DNA of 53,769 nucleotides from Alloyangia pacifica (GCF_900116195.1 NZ_FOZW01000020.1:1-53769); one strand, 5' to 3'. Counted from the stretch's first letter, positions 15,715 through 25,517 are shown. Numbers and translations are program-made. Notes: generated by a model not told the origin, from the letters alone.

Positions 15715-17354
15715 GCGTCTGCCTCGGTCTGGGCATCGGCCTCCTTGCCCCCGAGACGCCGGAGGAAGGCACGGGTCCGGGCCTTCTGCGGGTTGTCGAT
15801 CACCTCAGCCGGGGTGCCCTGCTCGACGATCTCGCCCTCGTCGAAGAACACGACGCGATCGGCGACCTCGCGCGCGAAGTCCATCTCGTGGGTGACGACG
15901 ATCATCGTCATGCCCGCGTCCGCTAGGGTCCGCATGACGGAGAGCACCTCGCCTACCAGTTCCGGATCGAGAGCCGAGGTCGGCTCGTCGAAGAGCATCA
16001 GGCGCGGGCGGATGGCAAGCGCGCGGGCAATGCCGACCCGCTGCTGCTGCCCGCCCGACAGGCGGTGCGGCAGGTGGTCAGCGTGACCCGAGAGGCCCAC
16101 CACCGCGAGCAGGTCGCGGGCCAGCGCCTCGGCCTCTTCGGGGGCCACGCCATGCACGCGGATCGGGGCCTCCATGATGTTTTCGAGGACGGTCAGATTG
16201 GCGAAGAGGTTGAAGTTCTGGAACACCATCGACACGCCGATCTGCGCGCGGTCGCGCTCGACATGGCGTGTGGGCACGAGCTTTCCAACGCCCTTGGCGT
16301 AGCCCACGTAGCGCCCGCCGACGGTGATCTCGCCGTCGTCGATGGATTCGATGTGGGTGATCAGGCGCAGCAGGGTCGACTTGCCCGACCCCGACGGTCC
16401 AAGCACGGCAACCACCTCGCCAGGCTGTACATCCAGATAGATGGCCTTGAGAATTTCCCGGTCGCCGTAGGACTTCCACAGCTTCTGGCACCTGACGAAG
16501 GGCGCGTCAGGGTCCACCGGTTCCCGTGAATGATGCGTCGAGAGGATGCGTTGCACGATGGCGGTGCGCTCCTCGGGCGAGAGTTTCGCGGGCGGCTTGG
16601 CGGGGACGGCTGGTTTTGTTGCCTCGGTCTTCGTGCCAACCAGCTTTGCGAAACCGAGCCTTGTGCAGAGCAGGCTCAAGAGCGAGCTGTTGCGGTCGCG
16701 ATCCGGGTCCATGCGATACTCGAGATAGGCCTGCCCGAGCGAGATCAGCGAGGTCATCAGCAGGTAGATCAGACCGGCGGCGGCGAAGACGGTGAAGAAC
16801 TCGAAGGTCTGGCCGACGATCTGCTGCGATCGGAAAGTCAGTTCGTTGACGAAGATCACCGAGGCCACCGAGGTCATCTTGAGCAGCGTGATCGACTGCC
16901 CGGCAAGAGCCGGCAGGATCGAGCGCAGGGCCTGCGGCAGCACGATGCGGCGCAGCGTCTGGCCCCGGCTCATGCCCAGCGACGATGCCGCGATCGCCTG
17001 ATCGCGGTTCACCGACAGGATGCCACCCCGGATGATCTCGGCAGCATAGGCGGCCTCGGTCATGGAGAAGGCGATCACCGCCGTGGTGAAGGAGTTGAAC
17101 TTGAGCCCGATGGCGGGGAGCGCGTCGAAGATGAACACCAGCTGGAGCAGCTGCGGCGTGCCACGCAGCAGCCAGACATAGACCCATGTGACGCCGCTCA
17201 GGAGCAGGTTCCCGGACAGGCGTGCGAGGGCGATCAGCAGGCCGAAGATGAGTCCGAGGAAGAGAGCGCAAACGGTGATCTGCAGGGCGAGAAGCGCGCC
17301 TTTCCAGAGAAAGGCCGAGGTGAAGTAGCCAAGGACTTCGCCAATCCAGTGCAT
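15711..17354 (-). CDS. Polar amino-acid-type ABC transporter, permease fused to ATPase
   Basis: 547-aa natural fusion. Residues 1-220 are a HisM/GlnP-type permease with about five membrane helices and the EAA loop ([20 protein letters not shown] region, 106-125). Residues about 221-285 form a Lys/Pro/Ala linker. Residues 286-535 are a GlnQ-type ATPase with Walker [10 protein letters not shown] (319-327), signature LSGGQQQR, Walker B LMLFDEP and H-loop [11 protein letters not shown]. Normally these are two genes. The binding protein is the upstream gene; a second such fusion starts at 52617. With one permease type, a homodimeric pore is expected. The uptake substrate is probably the P450-module substrate. 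Confidence 0.93.
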   Translation of the reverse strand: MHWIGEVLGYFTSAFLWKGALLALQITVCALFLGLIFGLLIALARLSGNLLLSGVTWVYVWLLRGTPQLLQLVFIFDALPAIGLKFNSFTTAVIAFSMTEAAYAAEIIRGGILSVNRDQAIAASSLGMSRGQTLRRIVLPQALRSILPALAGQSITLLKMTSVASVIFVNELTFRSQQIVGQTFEFFTVFAAAGLIYLLMTSLISLGQAYLEYRMDPDRDRNSSLLSLLCTRLGFAKLVGTKTEATKPAVPAKPPAKLSPEERTAIVQRILSTHHSREPVDPDAPFVRCQKLWKSYGDREILKAIYLDVQPGEVVAVLGPSGSGKSTLLRLITHIESIDDGEITVGGRYVGYAKGVGKLVPTRHVERDRAQIGVSMVFQNFNLFANLTVLENIMEAPIRVHGVAPEEAEALARDLLAVVGLSGHADHLPHRLSGGQQQRVGIARALAIRPRLMLFDEPTSALDPELVGEVLSVMRTLADAGMTMIVVTHEMDFAREVADRVVFFDEGEIVEQGTPAEVIDNPQKARTRAFLRRLGGKEADAQTEADA

Positions 17355-17451
17355 GGTGTCGTCTTTCGTTCGAGTGGTCCGTGGTGCCCGGCTGTCAGGC
17401 GGCCGAGGTTTGAAGCGAGCCGGGAGAGGGCGCAGGTCCCCGGAGGGAAAA

Positions 17452-17480
17452 CGCTGGCCCGGAGGGGCACCGGACCAGCG
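17452..17480 (-). terminator. Hairpin with T-run between binding-protein gene and ABC fusion
   Basis: On minus: stem CGCTGG-t-CCGG / CCGG-g-CCAGCG with a 7-base loop, followed directly by TTTTCCC. It lies 28 bases after the binding-protein stop. It probably works as a partial terminator so that the binding protein is made in excess over the membrane part. Confidence 0.65.
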
Positions 17481-17508
17481 AAGAGCGGTTTTAGGGCGGG
17501 AACCGGCC

Positions 17509-18375
17509 TTATTCGGGTTTGAACTCGGCCGAAATGATCAGCTCGGGCTCGATGCCGTACTTCGCAAAGATCTCGTCCTGAGTTCCGTTGGCCTGAACGA
17601 TCTTCAGGGCCTCGAACACGGCCGGCGCGAGCGGGTCGTCGTTGGCGAAGGCGGCGCCAATCTGCCAATCGGTCAGTTCTTCGTAGCCGAGATCGAAGGC
17701 TTCGGGCTGGCGCTTAAGCATCATGTTGATCAGCGGCAGGTCAGTGACCATCGCATCGGCGCGGCCCGAGGCCACGAGGCGGAAGCCCGAGGCGACGTCG
17801 GTGGAGGTCATGACGGTGATCGCATCGTGTCCTTCGGCAACGCATTCCTCGGACCACTTCGTCGCCTGCCGCTCCTCGACGGTGCCGAGACCTGCCGACA
17901 GGGTCTTGCCGCAGAGATCGGCTTTCGAGGTGATGCCCGCCGGGTTGCCCTCGCCCACGATGGCGCCCGAACCCGCGCGCATGTAGGTGACGAAGTCGCC
18001 CTGCTCGGCGCGCGTGGCATTGTGGTAGAGGTAGAACATCAGGTCCACCTGGCCCGACACCACCGCGGGGAACAGGCCGGGCCAGGCGCCCGGCTTAACC
18101 GAGTGTTCCAGTCCCATGCAGGAAAAGACGGCATTGGCCAGTTCGATGTCGGAGCCGATGATCGTCTCGTGGTCGTCGGGATCGATCATGGCGTAAGGGG
18201 GCGTCGAGGGGTCGGCACCGAGCACGACCTTGCGCCCGTCGAGGGCGGGGTACTTCGCGGCGAAGGCTGCGGGATCGCAGCTTGCGATGGTCTCGTCCTG
18301 CGCGAAGCCCGCGACCGGCGAGAGCAGGGTGACGGCGCCGAGCCCGATGGCGGCGCCAAGGGTATTGAAGGTCAT
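17509..18375 (-). CDS. ABC transporter periplasmic binding protein (family 3, polar solute)
   Basis: 288 aa with a signal peptide (hydrophobic [20 protein letters not shown], cleavage near residue 25). Family 3 features are [27 protein letters not shown] early in the mature protein, a lobe-crossing [19 protein letters not shown] region, and [18 protein letters not shown]. First gene of the minus operon followed by the permease-ATPase fusion, ferredoxin reductase and the 142-aa protein. A strong caggag ribosome site precedes the ATG. The mature protein has four cysteines, more than usual, perhaps disulfides. Ligand unknown. Confidence 0.93.
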   Translation of the reverse strand: MTFNTLGAAIGLGAVTLLSPVAGFAQDETIASCDPAAFAAKYPALDGRKVVLGADPSTPPYAMIDPDDHETIIGSDIELANAVFSCMGLEHSVKPGAWPGLFPAVVSGQVDLMFYLYHNATRAEQGDFVTYMRAGSGAIVGEGNPAGITSKADLCGKTLSAGLGTVEERQATKWSEECVAEGHDAITVMTSTDVASGFRLVASGRADAMVTDLPLINMMLKRQPEAFDLGYEELTDWQIGAAFANDDPLAPAVFEALKIVQANGTQDEIFAKYGIEPELIISAEFKPE

Positions 18376-18472
18376 TGTTTGAGCTCCTGTTGGGGCGGTT
18401 CAGGCGTATTCTTGGTTGGTGGGGAAACTCCCATCCGCAGTTGGGACCGAGCGCGCGGAAGAATCCAATACA

Positions 18473-18492
18473 AATTTGCTTTGACGCAAATT
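18473..18492. promoter_or_regulatory. Inverted repeat, possible variant XRE-cupin site
   Basis: Arms AATTTGC and GCAAATT are perfect, 6-base spacer, 97 bases upstream of the binding-protein start. Same C-N6-G geometry as sites 1 and 2 but with GC instead of TC next to the spacer, so membership of that operator family is tentative. Confidence 0.4.
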
Positions 18493-18786
18493 AATTTTTC
18501 TGAACGGCAAAAATAGCCGCTTTTGCCCAATTTTCGGGCACGACGTCTCACGAAAGAAAATTGCGCTGGTTGACGCGAGATCGGCGCGAAAGCGATCAAA
18601 GCGCTGTTGATGGCGTGCCCTTCGCGACGTCTCAAAACTCGAAGTATTGAGATTAAAGCATTAGTTTTCAATGCAATGATCTGGATGTTTGCAGTTGCAT
18701 GGCGGTAGCGGCCAGTCGGATTGTGCCTGCGGAGAAGTGGCGTCTCCTCTCGATCTCTTCTGGCTCACATTCCCGGGTTATCCTCA

Positions 18787-18810
18787 AAAATTTTCGTTTC
18801 AGAAAATTTT
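18787..18810. promoter_or_regulatory. Palindromic operator candidate, site 2
   Basis: AAAATTTTC-N6-GAAAATTTT, perfect 9-bp arms, 97 bases before the enolase-superfamily start. Both half-sites nearly equal those of site 1 at 13987-14012 (AAAATTTTC-N6-GAAAACTTT). The shared pattern next to the XRE-cupin gene and ahead of this operon supports one regulator for both. Confidence 0.65.
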
Positions 18811-18906
18811 GCATTGACCGCGTCCCGGGCCGACGGGAATGTGGCGTCAGGATTTGACCCGGAGCGGAGCACCGGGCCCGACAGTGAAGACGAGCAAGGA
18901 CAGAGC

Positions 18907-20067
18907 ATGAAGATCACCAGTATTGAGGCATTCCCCATTCGCCTGCCAGTCCGGCGGGATTTCAAGTGGGCCGGACTGCGTGAGGATCTTGGCGGCTTTG
19001 TCGTCGTACGGCTCGAAACCGAGGGTGGCGTGATCGGCTGGGGCGAGGCAACGCCCTTGCCCGATTGGGGCGGGGCCGCTGGCCGCCGGGGCGGCGAAAC
19101 GCAGGCCACGGTCTGTGCCATGGTGCGCGACGTGCTTGCGCCTGTGGTCGTCGGGCTTGATGTCTCGGACGTGAACGCGGCGCGGCTTGCGATGGATCGC
19201 GCCGCGATCGGGAATTCCTATGCCAAGCTGTCGATCGATATCGCCCTGCACGATGCCTGGGGCAAGGTCCTGGGCCAGCCGGTCTATCGCCTGCTCGGCG
19301 GCAAGGTTCGCGATAGTGTGCGGTTTGCGCATATGGTCGGCCTCATGGGTCATGCCGAGGCCATGGACGAAGCGCTTGGCGCGCTGGCGGATGGCTGCAC
19401 CGCGCTTCAGATCAAGGGCGGGGTGGATGCCGACCGCGACATTGAACTGATCCGGGAGCTGCGTCGCGAAGCGGGAGACGGAGTCTTCCTGCGGCTCGAT
19501 GCCAACCAGGGCTACCGTACGGCCCGCAACGCAATCGACATCCTTGCCCGCCTGCGCGAGGCCGGGGCCGACGGTTGCGAACAACCCGGCGCGAACATGT
19601 CCTCGATGGCGGCGATCACCGCCCGCGGCGGCTTGCCGGTCATGGCCGACGAAAGCTGCTGGGATGCGGTGGACGCGATGGACGTGGTGGCCAACGGGGC
19701 GGCGGACTGGATCTCGATCTACCTCGCCAAGGCCGGCGGCTTCGTCGGGGCCCGCAAGGTCTCGGCCATCGCCGAGACGATGAACATCCCCTGCGATGTG
19801 AACGGGTCGATCGAGTCGGGCATCGGCAATGCCGCGAACCTGCATTTCGTTCTGTCGCAGCCCTGCGTGACCCTGCCCAGCGTGATCCCGGTCAACGCAC
19901 CGGCGGGGAGCCACCCCTGCGCCTATGCCGGCAACTACTACAAGGACGACATCATCACCGAGGCGATGACCGTCCGCGACGGCCATATCTTCGTCACCGA
20001 GGCACCTGGTCTCGGCATCGAGATCGACGGGGCGAAGCTGGCGCAATACCGCCAGGACCGGGGGTAA
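18907..20067 (+). CDS. Enolase-superfamily (mandelate racemase/muconate lactonizing type) enzyme
   Basis: 386 aa. N-terminal capping domain (1-115, GWGEATPLPDWGG) and a TIM-barrel with metal ligands D198 (RLDANQGY), E225 and D248 (MADES), plus the second-side base K275 in YLAKAGG. On strand 2 the usual KxK of the MLE subgroup reads Q168-I-K170, so the second lysine stays but the first is glutamine. Likely chemistries are racemisation/epimerisation of an amino-acid-like substrate or a beta-elimination. Relatives include dipeptide epimerases, N-acylamino-acid racemases and betaine epimerases; I cannot choose between them. First gene of an eight-gene operon; ATG at 18907 follows a GAGCAAGGACAGAGC leader. 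Confidence 0.9.
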   Translation: MKITSIEAFPIRLPVRRDFKWAGLREDLGGFVVVRLETEGGVIGWGEATPLPDWGGAAGRRGGETQATVCAMVRDVLAPVVVGLDVSDVNAARLAMDRAAIGNSYAKLSIDIALHDAWGKVLGQPVYRLLGGKVRDSVRFAHMVGLMGHAEAMDEALGALADGCTALQIKGGVDADRDIELIRELRREAGDGVFLRLDANQGYRTARNAIDILARLREAGADGCEQPGANMSSMAAITARGGLPVMADESCWDAVDAMDVVANGAADWISIYLAKAGGFVGARKVSAIAETMNIPCDVNGSIESGIGNAANLHFVLSQPCVTLPSVIPVNAPAGSHPCAYAGNYYKDDIITEAMTVRDGHIFVTEAPGLGIEIDGAKLAQYRQDRG

Positions 20068-20073
20068 CGCGCC

Positions 20074-22149
20074 GTGGCATCGGGTTTTCGCATTGCCGCC
20101 GATATCGGCGGAACCTTCACCGACATCGCTTGCCTCTCCGCGGACGGACGGCTGCTCACCCGCAAGGTGCCGTCGACCCCGGACGACTATGCCACCGCGA
20201 TCATCGAGGCGATCAACGATCTCGGCGAGGCCGAGGGCGGCGTCCGCTTTGACGAGATCCTGCATGCTTCGACGGTCGCCACCAATGCGATCCTAGAAGG
20301 CAAGGGCGCGAAGACTGCCCTCATCACCACCGAGGGTTTCCGCGACGTGCTCGAGCTGCGCCGCATCCGCGTGCCGCGTCTATATGAGCCGCTCTACGAA
20401 AAGCCCGCGCCGCTCGTTCCCCGCCGTCGCCGTTTCGAACTGGCCGAGCGCATGGATGCGCGCGGCGAGGTGCTCAAGCCGCTCGACCCGGAGGCCGTCG
20501 AGGCGCTGATCGACCGGATCGCGGCGCTCGACGTCGATGCGGTTGCGGTCTGTTTTCTGCATTCCCACATCAACCCGGCGCACGAACAGATGGTCGGGGC
20601 GCGCCTGCGGGCGCGGCTGCCCGAGAAGTTCATCTCGCTCTCCTGCGAGGTTCTGCCCGAGATCCGCGAATACGAACGCACCTCGACCACCGTCGCCAAC
20701 GCCTATATCGGCCCGCCGGTGGCGGACTACCTGCGCTCGCTCTCGAACCGTCTGAAGGCAGCGGGGCAGGACGGGCGGCTGACCATGATGCAGAGCTCGG
20801 GCGGGGTCCAGCTGATTGAGCAGATCATCGCGAAGCCCGCCACGGTGGTGGAATCCGGTCCCGCCGCCGGCGTCGTCGGCGCCGCCCGCATGGGCGCGCG
20901 TGCGGGCTATGACAACATCATCACCTTCGACATGGGCGGCACGACAGCCAAGGCGGCGATGATCGAGGCAGGGCGGATCAACGCCACCAGCGAATACGAA
21001 GTCGGCGGAGGTATTTCGCTCTCGGCCGGGCTCACCAAGGGCGGCGGCTACGCGCTGAAACTGCCGGTGATCGACGTTTCCGAGGTCGGCGCGGGTGGGG
21101 GCTCGATGGTGCGCATCGATGCCGCCGGAGCGCTGAAGGTCGGTCCGCAATCCGCCGGCTCCTCGCCCGGACCGCTCTGCTACGATCAGGGGGGGACCGC
21201 GGCCACGGTGACCGACGCGAACGTGACGCTCGGCTACCTGAATCAGGATGCGCTGGCCGGCGGCACGGTGCCGATCCGCGCGGCTGCCAGTCGAGCCGCT
21301 TTCGAGACCGAGATCGCGCCGCATCTGGGCTGCGATGCCCACGAGGCAGCCTTCGGCGTGCACAAGCTCGCCAACGTCACGATGATGCGGGCGGTGAAGG
21401 CGGTCAGCACCTATCGCGGGCGCGACCCGCGTGACTTCACGCTGTTCTGCTTTGGTGGCAACGGCGGGGTGCACGGCGCGATGATCGCCCGCGAGCTCGA
21501 GATGACCCGCGTCGTGGTCCCGCCTGCCGCCGGCGTCTACTCGGCGGTCGGGCTGCTCTTTGCCGATCTAGAGGCCACCCGGGCGCGCGCCTTCCTCGGT
21601 CTGCTCGACGCCGCGACCGCACCCCGGGCGGAAGCGCTCCTGCGGGAGATGGAAGCCGAGGTGCTGACCGAGCTCGATCAGGCCCGGCCCGAGCTGCGCT
21701 GGTCCGCCGATCTTCGTTACGCCGGTCAGGCCTTCGAGCTGCAGATCGACCTGCCGCGCGACGGCGCGCTGGCAGATGCTCTAGGCACCGTGCGGGAGAC
21801 CTTCGAGGCGGAACATCGCCGCAGCTACGGCCACCTGCTCGACGGCGCGATCCAGATCGTCAACCTCCGGGTGCTGGGCGCGGTCGCGCCGCGAACCGCC
21901 GGCGGCATGGCGCTTCAGGAGCGCAGCCGGCCTGCCGAGGGCACGCACCGTCCGGTCTATTTCGGCGCCGAGATGGGCCTGCGCGACACGCCGGTGCTGC
22001 ATCGCGGGGCGCTGGCCGAAACTCCGGTCCAAGGGCCGATGATCATCGAGGAATACGAGGGCACCACCGTGGTGCCGCCGGACGCCACGGTGTTCCGTGA
22101 CGGCTACGACAATATCGTCATCAATTTCGTCCGGGAGGCCCGCACATGA
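20074..22149 (+). CDS. hyuA: Hydantoinase/oxoprolinase A-type subunit
   Basis: 691-aa ATP-dependent amidohydrolase/carboxylase subunit of the N-methylhydantoinase/5-oxoprolinase/acetophenone carboxylase family. The phosphate-binding motif DIGGTFTD near residue 10 and a second DMGGTTAKAAM near residue 288 form the acetate/sugar-kinase-like ATP site. The GTG start at 20074 is 6 bases after the enolase stop. Family members activate a lactam or ketone with ATP together with the B subunit encoded immediately downstream (ATGA overlap). The gene symbol is for the family only; substrate unknown. A second HyuA/HyuB pair lies at 38592-42319. Confidence 0.92.
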   Translation: MASGFRIAADIGGTFTDIACLSADGRLLTRKVPSTPDDYATAIIEAINDLGEAEGGVRFDEILHASTVATNAILEGKGAKTALITTEGFRDVLELRRIRVPRLYEPLYEKPAPLVPRRRRFELAERMDARGEVLKPLDPEAVEALIDRIAALDVDAVAVCFLHSHINPAHEQMVGARLRARLPEKFISLSCEVLPEIREYERTSTTVANAYIGPPVADYLRSLSNRLKAAGQDGRLTMMQSSGGVQLIEQIIAKPATVVESGPAAGVVGAARMGARAGYDNIITFDMGGTTAKAAMIEAGRINATSEYEVGGGISLSAGLTKGGGYALKLPVIDVSEVGAGGGSMVRIDAAGALKVGPQSAGSSPGPLCYDQGGTAATVTDANVTLGYLNQDALAGGTVPIRAAASRAAFETEIAPHLGCDAHEAAFGVHKLANVTMMRAVKAVSTYRGRDPRDFTLFCFGGNGGVHGAMIARELEMTRVVVPPAAGVYSAVGLLFADLEATRARAFLGLLDAATAPRAEALLREMEAEVLTELDQARPELRWSADLRYAGQAFELQIDLPRDGALADALGTVRETFEAEHRRSYGHLLDGAIQIVNLRVLGAVAPRTAGGMALQERSRPAEGTHRPVYFGAEMGLRDTPVLHRGALAETPVQGPMIIEEYEGTTVVPPDATVFRDGYDNIVINFVREART

Positions 22150-23897
22150 GCCGCCAGATCGACCCGATCCTGCTGGAAGTGCTGAAAAACGGCTTCGAGG
22201 CCATCGCCGACGAGATGGCGCTGATCCTGATGCGCACCGCGCATTCCCCGATCGTGCGGGACGCGATGGATTACTCCACCGCGCTTTGCAACGCGCGCGG
22301 CGAGACCATCGCGCAGGGTGTCACCACGCCGATGCACCTCGGCAGCTTCTACGACGCGATGAACCATCTCGTGCAGACCTTCGAGGGCCGGATCAACCCG
22401 GGCGACGTGTTTGTCGGCAATGATCCCTACATCATCCAGGGCCAGCACCTGCCGGACATCTACGTGATCGAGCCGATCTTCGCCGAGGGCCGGATCTGCG
22501 CCTGGGCCACGACCATTGCCCACCACGCCGATGTCGGCGGTCTGGTGCCGGGCTCGAACTCGATCGGCGCAACCGAGATCCATCAGGAGGGCCTGCGCCT
22601 GCCGTTCCTCAAGCTGGTAGAGGGCGGTGTCGAGAACCCGATGCTGTTCGAGATCATCGCCGCCAACGTGCGCGTGCCGGAGCAGGTGATCGGCGACCTT
22701 CGGGCGCAGATGGCGGCCGCGCGTGCCGGGCGTCAGGGCTTTGCCAAGCTGCTCGAGCGCTATGGCGCGAACGAGATCGAGGCCTACGCCGAGGCGCTGC
22801 AGGACCAGGCCGAGCTGTTTTCGCGCAAGGCTATCGAGGCGATCCCCGACGGCCGCTACAGCTTCGTCGATCATATCGATGGGCTGGGCGCCGATCCCGA
22901 GCCGATCGAGCTGCACCTGACGCTCACCGTCTCGGGCAGCGAGATCACCGCCGACTGGACCGGCACCAGCAATCAGGTCAAGGGCGGCATCAACGCGCCG
23001 CTCTCGTTCTGCAAGTCGAACGTCTACGCTGCACTGCGCTCGATCATGCCCGAGGAGGTGCCGAACTGCCACGGTTACACCCGCCCGATCACCGTGACCG
23101 CACCGCCGGGAACGCTGGTGAGCTGCGTCTACCCGGCGCCCTGCGGCGCGCGGGGCATCACTGGCTATCGCATCATCGATTGCATCTTCGGTGCGCTTGC
23201 CGAGGCGCTCCCGGACAAGATTGCGGCTGACAATACCGGCGGCTCCACCCTGCCGAGCTTCGGCGGTCAGCAGGGCGGCAAGCCCTTCGTGTTCTCGGAA
23301 TGCGTGATGGGCGTCTGGGGGGCGACCTCGGCCCATGACGGGCAGTCCGGGGTCCCCCACATGGGCTCGAACCAGTCCAACGTTCCGATCGAGATGATCG
23401 AAGCGGATTACCCGCTGCGCATCGAACGCTACGGCTTCGTCGCCGATACCGGCGGGGCGGGCGAGTTCCGCGGCGGCGTCTCGATCCAGCGGGAGTGGCG
23501 TGCCCTTGCCGACGACACCTATTTCGGGGTGCGCTCGGACAAGGCGATCCACCCGCCGCACGGCCTGTTCGGCGGCGGCGAGGGCAAGCCCGCGTTCACC
23601 GAGATCGAGGCGGGCAACACGCTGCGCGCGATGCCGCCACTGGCAACTCAGGCCGAAACGCTGAATGCCGGTGCGCTGGTGCGCCACCGCATGGCTGGCG
23701 GAGGCGGCTACGGCGACCCGCTGCGGCGCGATCCAAGCCGCGTAGCCGAGGACGTGCTCGACGGGCTGGTCTCGGTCGAGGCCGCAGCGACCGCTTACGG
23801 CGTGGTGCTGTCCGACCCGGCCGCAGGCACGGTCGACGAGGCCGCAACCGCGGCGCTCCGTGCCGACATGCGCGCAACGCAAGGGAGCGGCAGCTGA
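22146..23897 (+). CDS. hyuB: Hydantoinase/oxoprolinase B-type subunit
   Basis: 583-aa partner of the A subunit. Typical features are the N-terminal PILLEVLKNGFEAIADEM helix, RTAHSPIVRDAMDYSTALC, VGNDPYIIQGQHLPDIY, the glycine-rich GGSTLPSFGGQQGGKPF, and a C-terminal MAGGGGYGDPLRRDP. It completes the ATP-dependent cyclic-amide hydrolase or carboxylase. The gene is coupled to hyuA by ATGA and followed after 37 bases by the P450. In a P450/ferredoxin/amidase setting I favour opening of a lactam or cyclic imide over ketone carboxylation, because no biotin-type or extra carboxylase subunits are present. Confidence 0.92.
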   Translation: MSRQIDPILLEVLKNGFEAIADEMALILMRTAHSPIVRDAMDYSTALCNARGETIAQGVTTPMHLGSFYDAMNHLVQTFEGRINPGDVFVGNDPYIIQGQHLPDIYVIEPIFAEGRICAWATTIAHHADVGGLVPGSNSIGATEIHQEGLRLPFLKLVEGGVENPMLFEIIAANVRVPEQVIGDLRAQMAAARAGRQGFAKLLERYGANEIEAYAEALQDQAELFSRKAIEAIPDGRYSFVDHIDGLGADPEPIELHLTLTVSGSEITADWTGTSNQVKGGINAPLSFCKSNVYAALRSIMPEEVPNCHGYTRPITVTAPPGTLVSCVYPAPCGARGITGYRIIDCIFGALAEALPDKIAADNTGGSTLPSFGGQQGGKPFVFSECVMGVWGATSAHDGQSGVPHMGSNQSNVPIEMIEADYPLRIERYGFVADTGGAGEFRGGVSIQREWRALADDTYFGVRSDKAIHPPHGLFGGGEGKPAFTEIEAGNTLRAMPPLATQAETLNAGALVRHRMAGGGGYGDPLRRDPSRVAEDVLDGLVSVEAAATAYGVVLSDPAAGTVDEAATAALRADMRATQGSGS

Positions 23898-23934
23898 GCC
23901 GTCCCCGACAGACCCAAAGACCCAGGAGCCTCCC

Positions 23935-25128
23935 ATGCCCAACCGCATCACCAGCCAGATCGACCCGTTCTCGCCCGAGTTCCGCGCTGATCCCTACAGC
24001 GCCTATGCCGAGCTGCGCAGTCTGGGAAAGGTCGTCTATCTCGAAAAGCACGATATCTGGTGCGTTCACCACTATGACACCTGCCAGAAGGTGCTGACCG
24101 ACTACGACACCTATTCCAACGCCGGTGGTGGGGGCATCCGCAACTACTTCAAGGAAAAGCCCTGGCGCAAGCCGTCGATCATCCTCGAGGTCGATCCGCC
24201 CGAGCACACCCGCACGCGCACGGTGCTGTCGCGCGCGCTCTCGCCCAAGGTGCTGCGACAGATCCGCGAGCGCTTCGATGCCGATGCAGCGCGCATGGTG
24301 GCCGAGGTCAGGGACCGCGGCGAGATCGAGGCGGTCAGCGCGCTGACCCGTGCCTATCCGCTCAAGGTCTTCCCCGACAGCGTCGGTCTCGCGGAAGAGG
24401 GACGCGAGAACCTGCTGATCTACGGCACCATGGTGTTCGGCGCTTTCGGCCCGGTGGTGCCCTGGTACGAGGAGTACATGGAGACCCACAAGGATGTGCC
24501 CGACTGGATCGTGCGCCGCTGCCAGCGCGACATGCTGGCCGAAGGCGGGATCGGGCAGATCATCTATGGTGCCGCCGACGAGGGAAAGATCACCGAAGAA
24601 GAGGCGATGATGCTGGTGCGCACGTTCCTCTCTGCGGGCGTCGACACGACGGTGGACAGCATCGGCCTGTGCCTGTGGGCGCTGGCGCGGCATCCCGAGC
24701 AATACGCCAAGCTGCGCGACGACCCCACGCTGGCCCGGAACGCCTTTGAGGAGGCGACGCGCTGGGACAGCTCCTCGCAGAGCCTGTTCCGCACCACGCT
24801 CAAGGAAACGGAGCTGGCCGGGCAGACCATCGGCGCCAACGAGAAGGTGATGATCTTCATCGGCTCGGCGGGGCGCGATCCCGAGCATTTCGAAGACCCG
24901 GATACCTTCGACATCAGCCGCAAGATCAAGGGGCAGATGGGCTACGGCGTCGGCATCCACGGCTGCGTCGGGCAGATGTTCGCGCGGCTCGAGGCCGAGT
25001 GCTTCTTCCAGGCCTTTGCCCAGCAGATCGACAGCATGGCGGTGACCGGGCCCACCGGGCTGCGCATGCACCCCGGCCTGCGCGGCCTGACCACTTTGCC
25101 GCTGGCGCTCACGCCCAAGGCGGCCTGA
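23935..25128 (+). CDS. Cytochrome P450 (CYP199A-like class I)
   Basis: 397-aa soluble P450. The heme-thiolate cysteine is C344 in YGVGIHGCVGQ (Tyr replaces the usual first Phe of FxxGxxxCxG). The I-helix oxygen-activation motif is AGVDTT (234-239), ExxR is E273-R276, and the PERF-like loop is FEDPDTFDISRK. The C-terminal GPTGLRMHPGLRGLTTLPL resembles CYP199A enzymes that O-demethylate 4-methoxybenzoates. ATG 23935 has an aggagcc ribosome site; an in-frame ATG at 23860 overlaps hyuB and is less likely. Its electron partners are the ferredoxin 36 bases downstream and the FAD reductase in the divergent operon. It likely demethylates or hydroxylates an aryl or heterocyclic acid (inference). Confidence 0.93.
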   Translation: MPNRITSQIDPFSPEFRADPYSAYAELRSLGKVVYLEKHDIWCVHHYDTCQKVLTDYDTYSNAGGGGIRNYFKEKPWRKPSIILEVDPPEHTRTRTVLSRALSPKVLRQIRERFDADAARMVAEVRDRGEIEAVSALTRAYPLKVFPDSVGLAEEGRENLLIYGTMVFGAFGPVVPWYEEYMETHKDVPDWIVRRCQRDMLAEGGIGQIIYGAADEGKITEEEAMMLVRTFLSAGVDTTVDSIGLCLWALARHPEQYAKLRDDPTLARNAFEEATRWDSSSQSLFRTTLKETELAGQTIGANEKVMIFIGSAGRDPEHFEDPDTFDISRKIKGQMGYGVGIHGCVGQMFARLEAECFFQAFAQQIDSMAVTGPTGLRMHPGLRGLTTLPLALTPKAA

Positions 25129-25164
25129 GAAAACCCGGTCCCCGGACAAGAGACAGGAGGCGAC

Positions 25165-25488
25165 ATGCCCAACGTAACCTTTATCGCCGATGACGGCACC
25201 GAAACCGTGCTCGACGTGGCCGTCGGAACCTCGATCATGGAAGCGGCCGTGATGAGCAATGTGGACGGCATCATGGGAGAGTGCGGCGGCTCGATCAATT
25301 GCGCCACCTGCCACGTTTACGTGCAGAACGCGGGCGGCTTTGGCTTGCCCGACGTCGGCGAGGTGGAAAACGAGATGCTCGATGCCACGGCCGCCGAGCG
25401 GCGGCCCGAGAGCCGGCTGTCGTGCCAGCTGATCATGACCGAGGCGATGGCGGGGCTGATCGTCCGGCTCCCTGACGCACAATACTGA
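25165..25488 (+). CDS. [2Fe-2S] ferredoxin, putidaredoxin/adrenodoxin type
   Basis: 107 aa. Cluster ligands C40, C46, C49 and C87 in GECGGSINCATC and RLSCQL give the vertebrate/putidaredoxin-type spacing. It directly follows the P450 and is expected to bring electrons from the FAD reductase at 14464 to it. A gacaggaggcgac ribosome site is clear. Confidence 0.95.
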   Translation: MPNVTFIADDGTETVLDVAVGTSIMEAAVMSNVDGIMGECGGSINCATCHVYVQNAGGFGLPDVGEVENEMLDATAAERRPESRLSCQLIMTEAMAGLIVRLPDAQY

Positions 25489-25517
25489 AAGGCGTGGCGC
25501 AGGCAGGACCCCCGGGA

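Larger units (their letters stand above)
18376..18906. promoter_or_regulatory. 531-bp divergent control region rich in A/T inverted repeats
   Basis: Separates the importer/reductase operon (minus) from the enolase/Hyu/P450 operon (plus). It is clearly more AT-rich than its surroundings. Inverted repeats seen: AATTTGC-tttgac-GCAAATT (18473-18492), ATTTTT-N9-AAAAAT (18494-18514), CAATTTTC-N20-GAAAATTG (18528-18563), and the XRE-type site at 18787-18810. No credible gene lies inside; an open frame from 18721 that runs into the enolase gene has no protein-like N-terminus. Confidence 0.6.

Noticed and set aside
18528..18563. CAATTTTC-N20-GAAAATTG inverted repeat as another XRE site
   Set aside because: The spacer is 20 rather than 6 bases, so it does not fit the proposed operator; kept only as a note.
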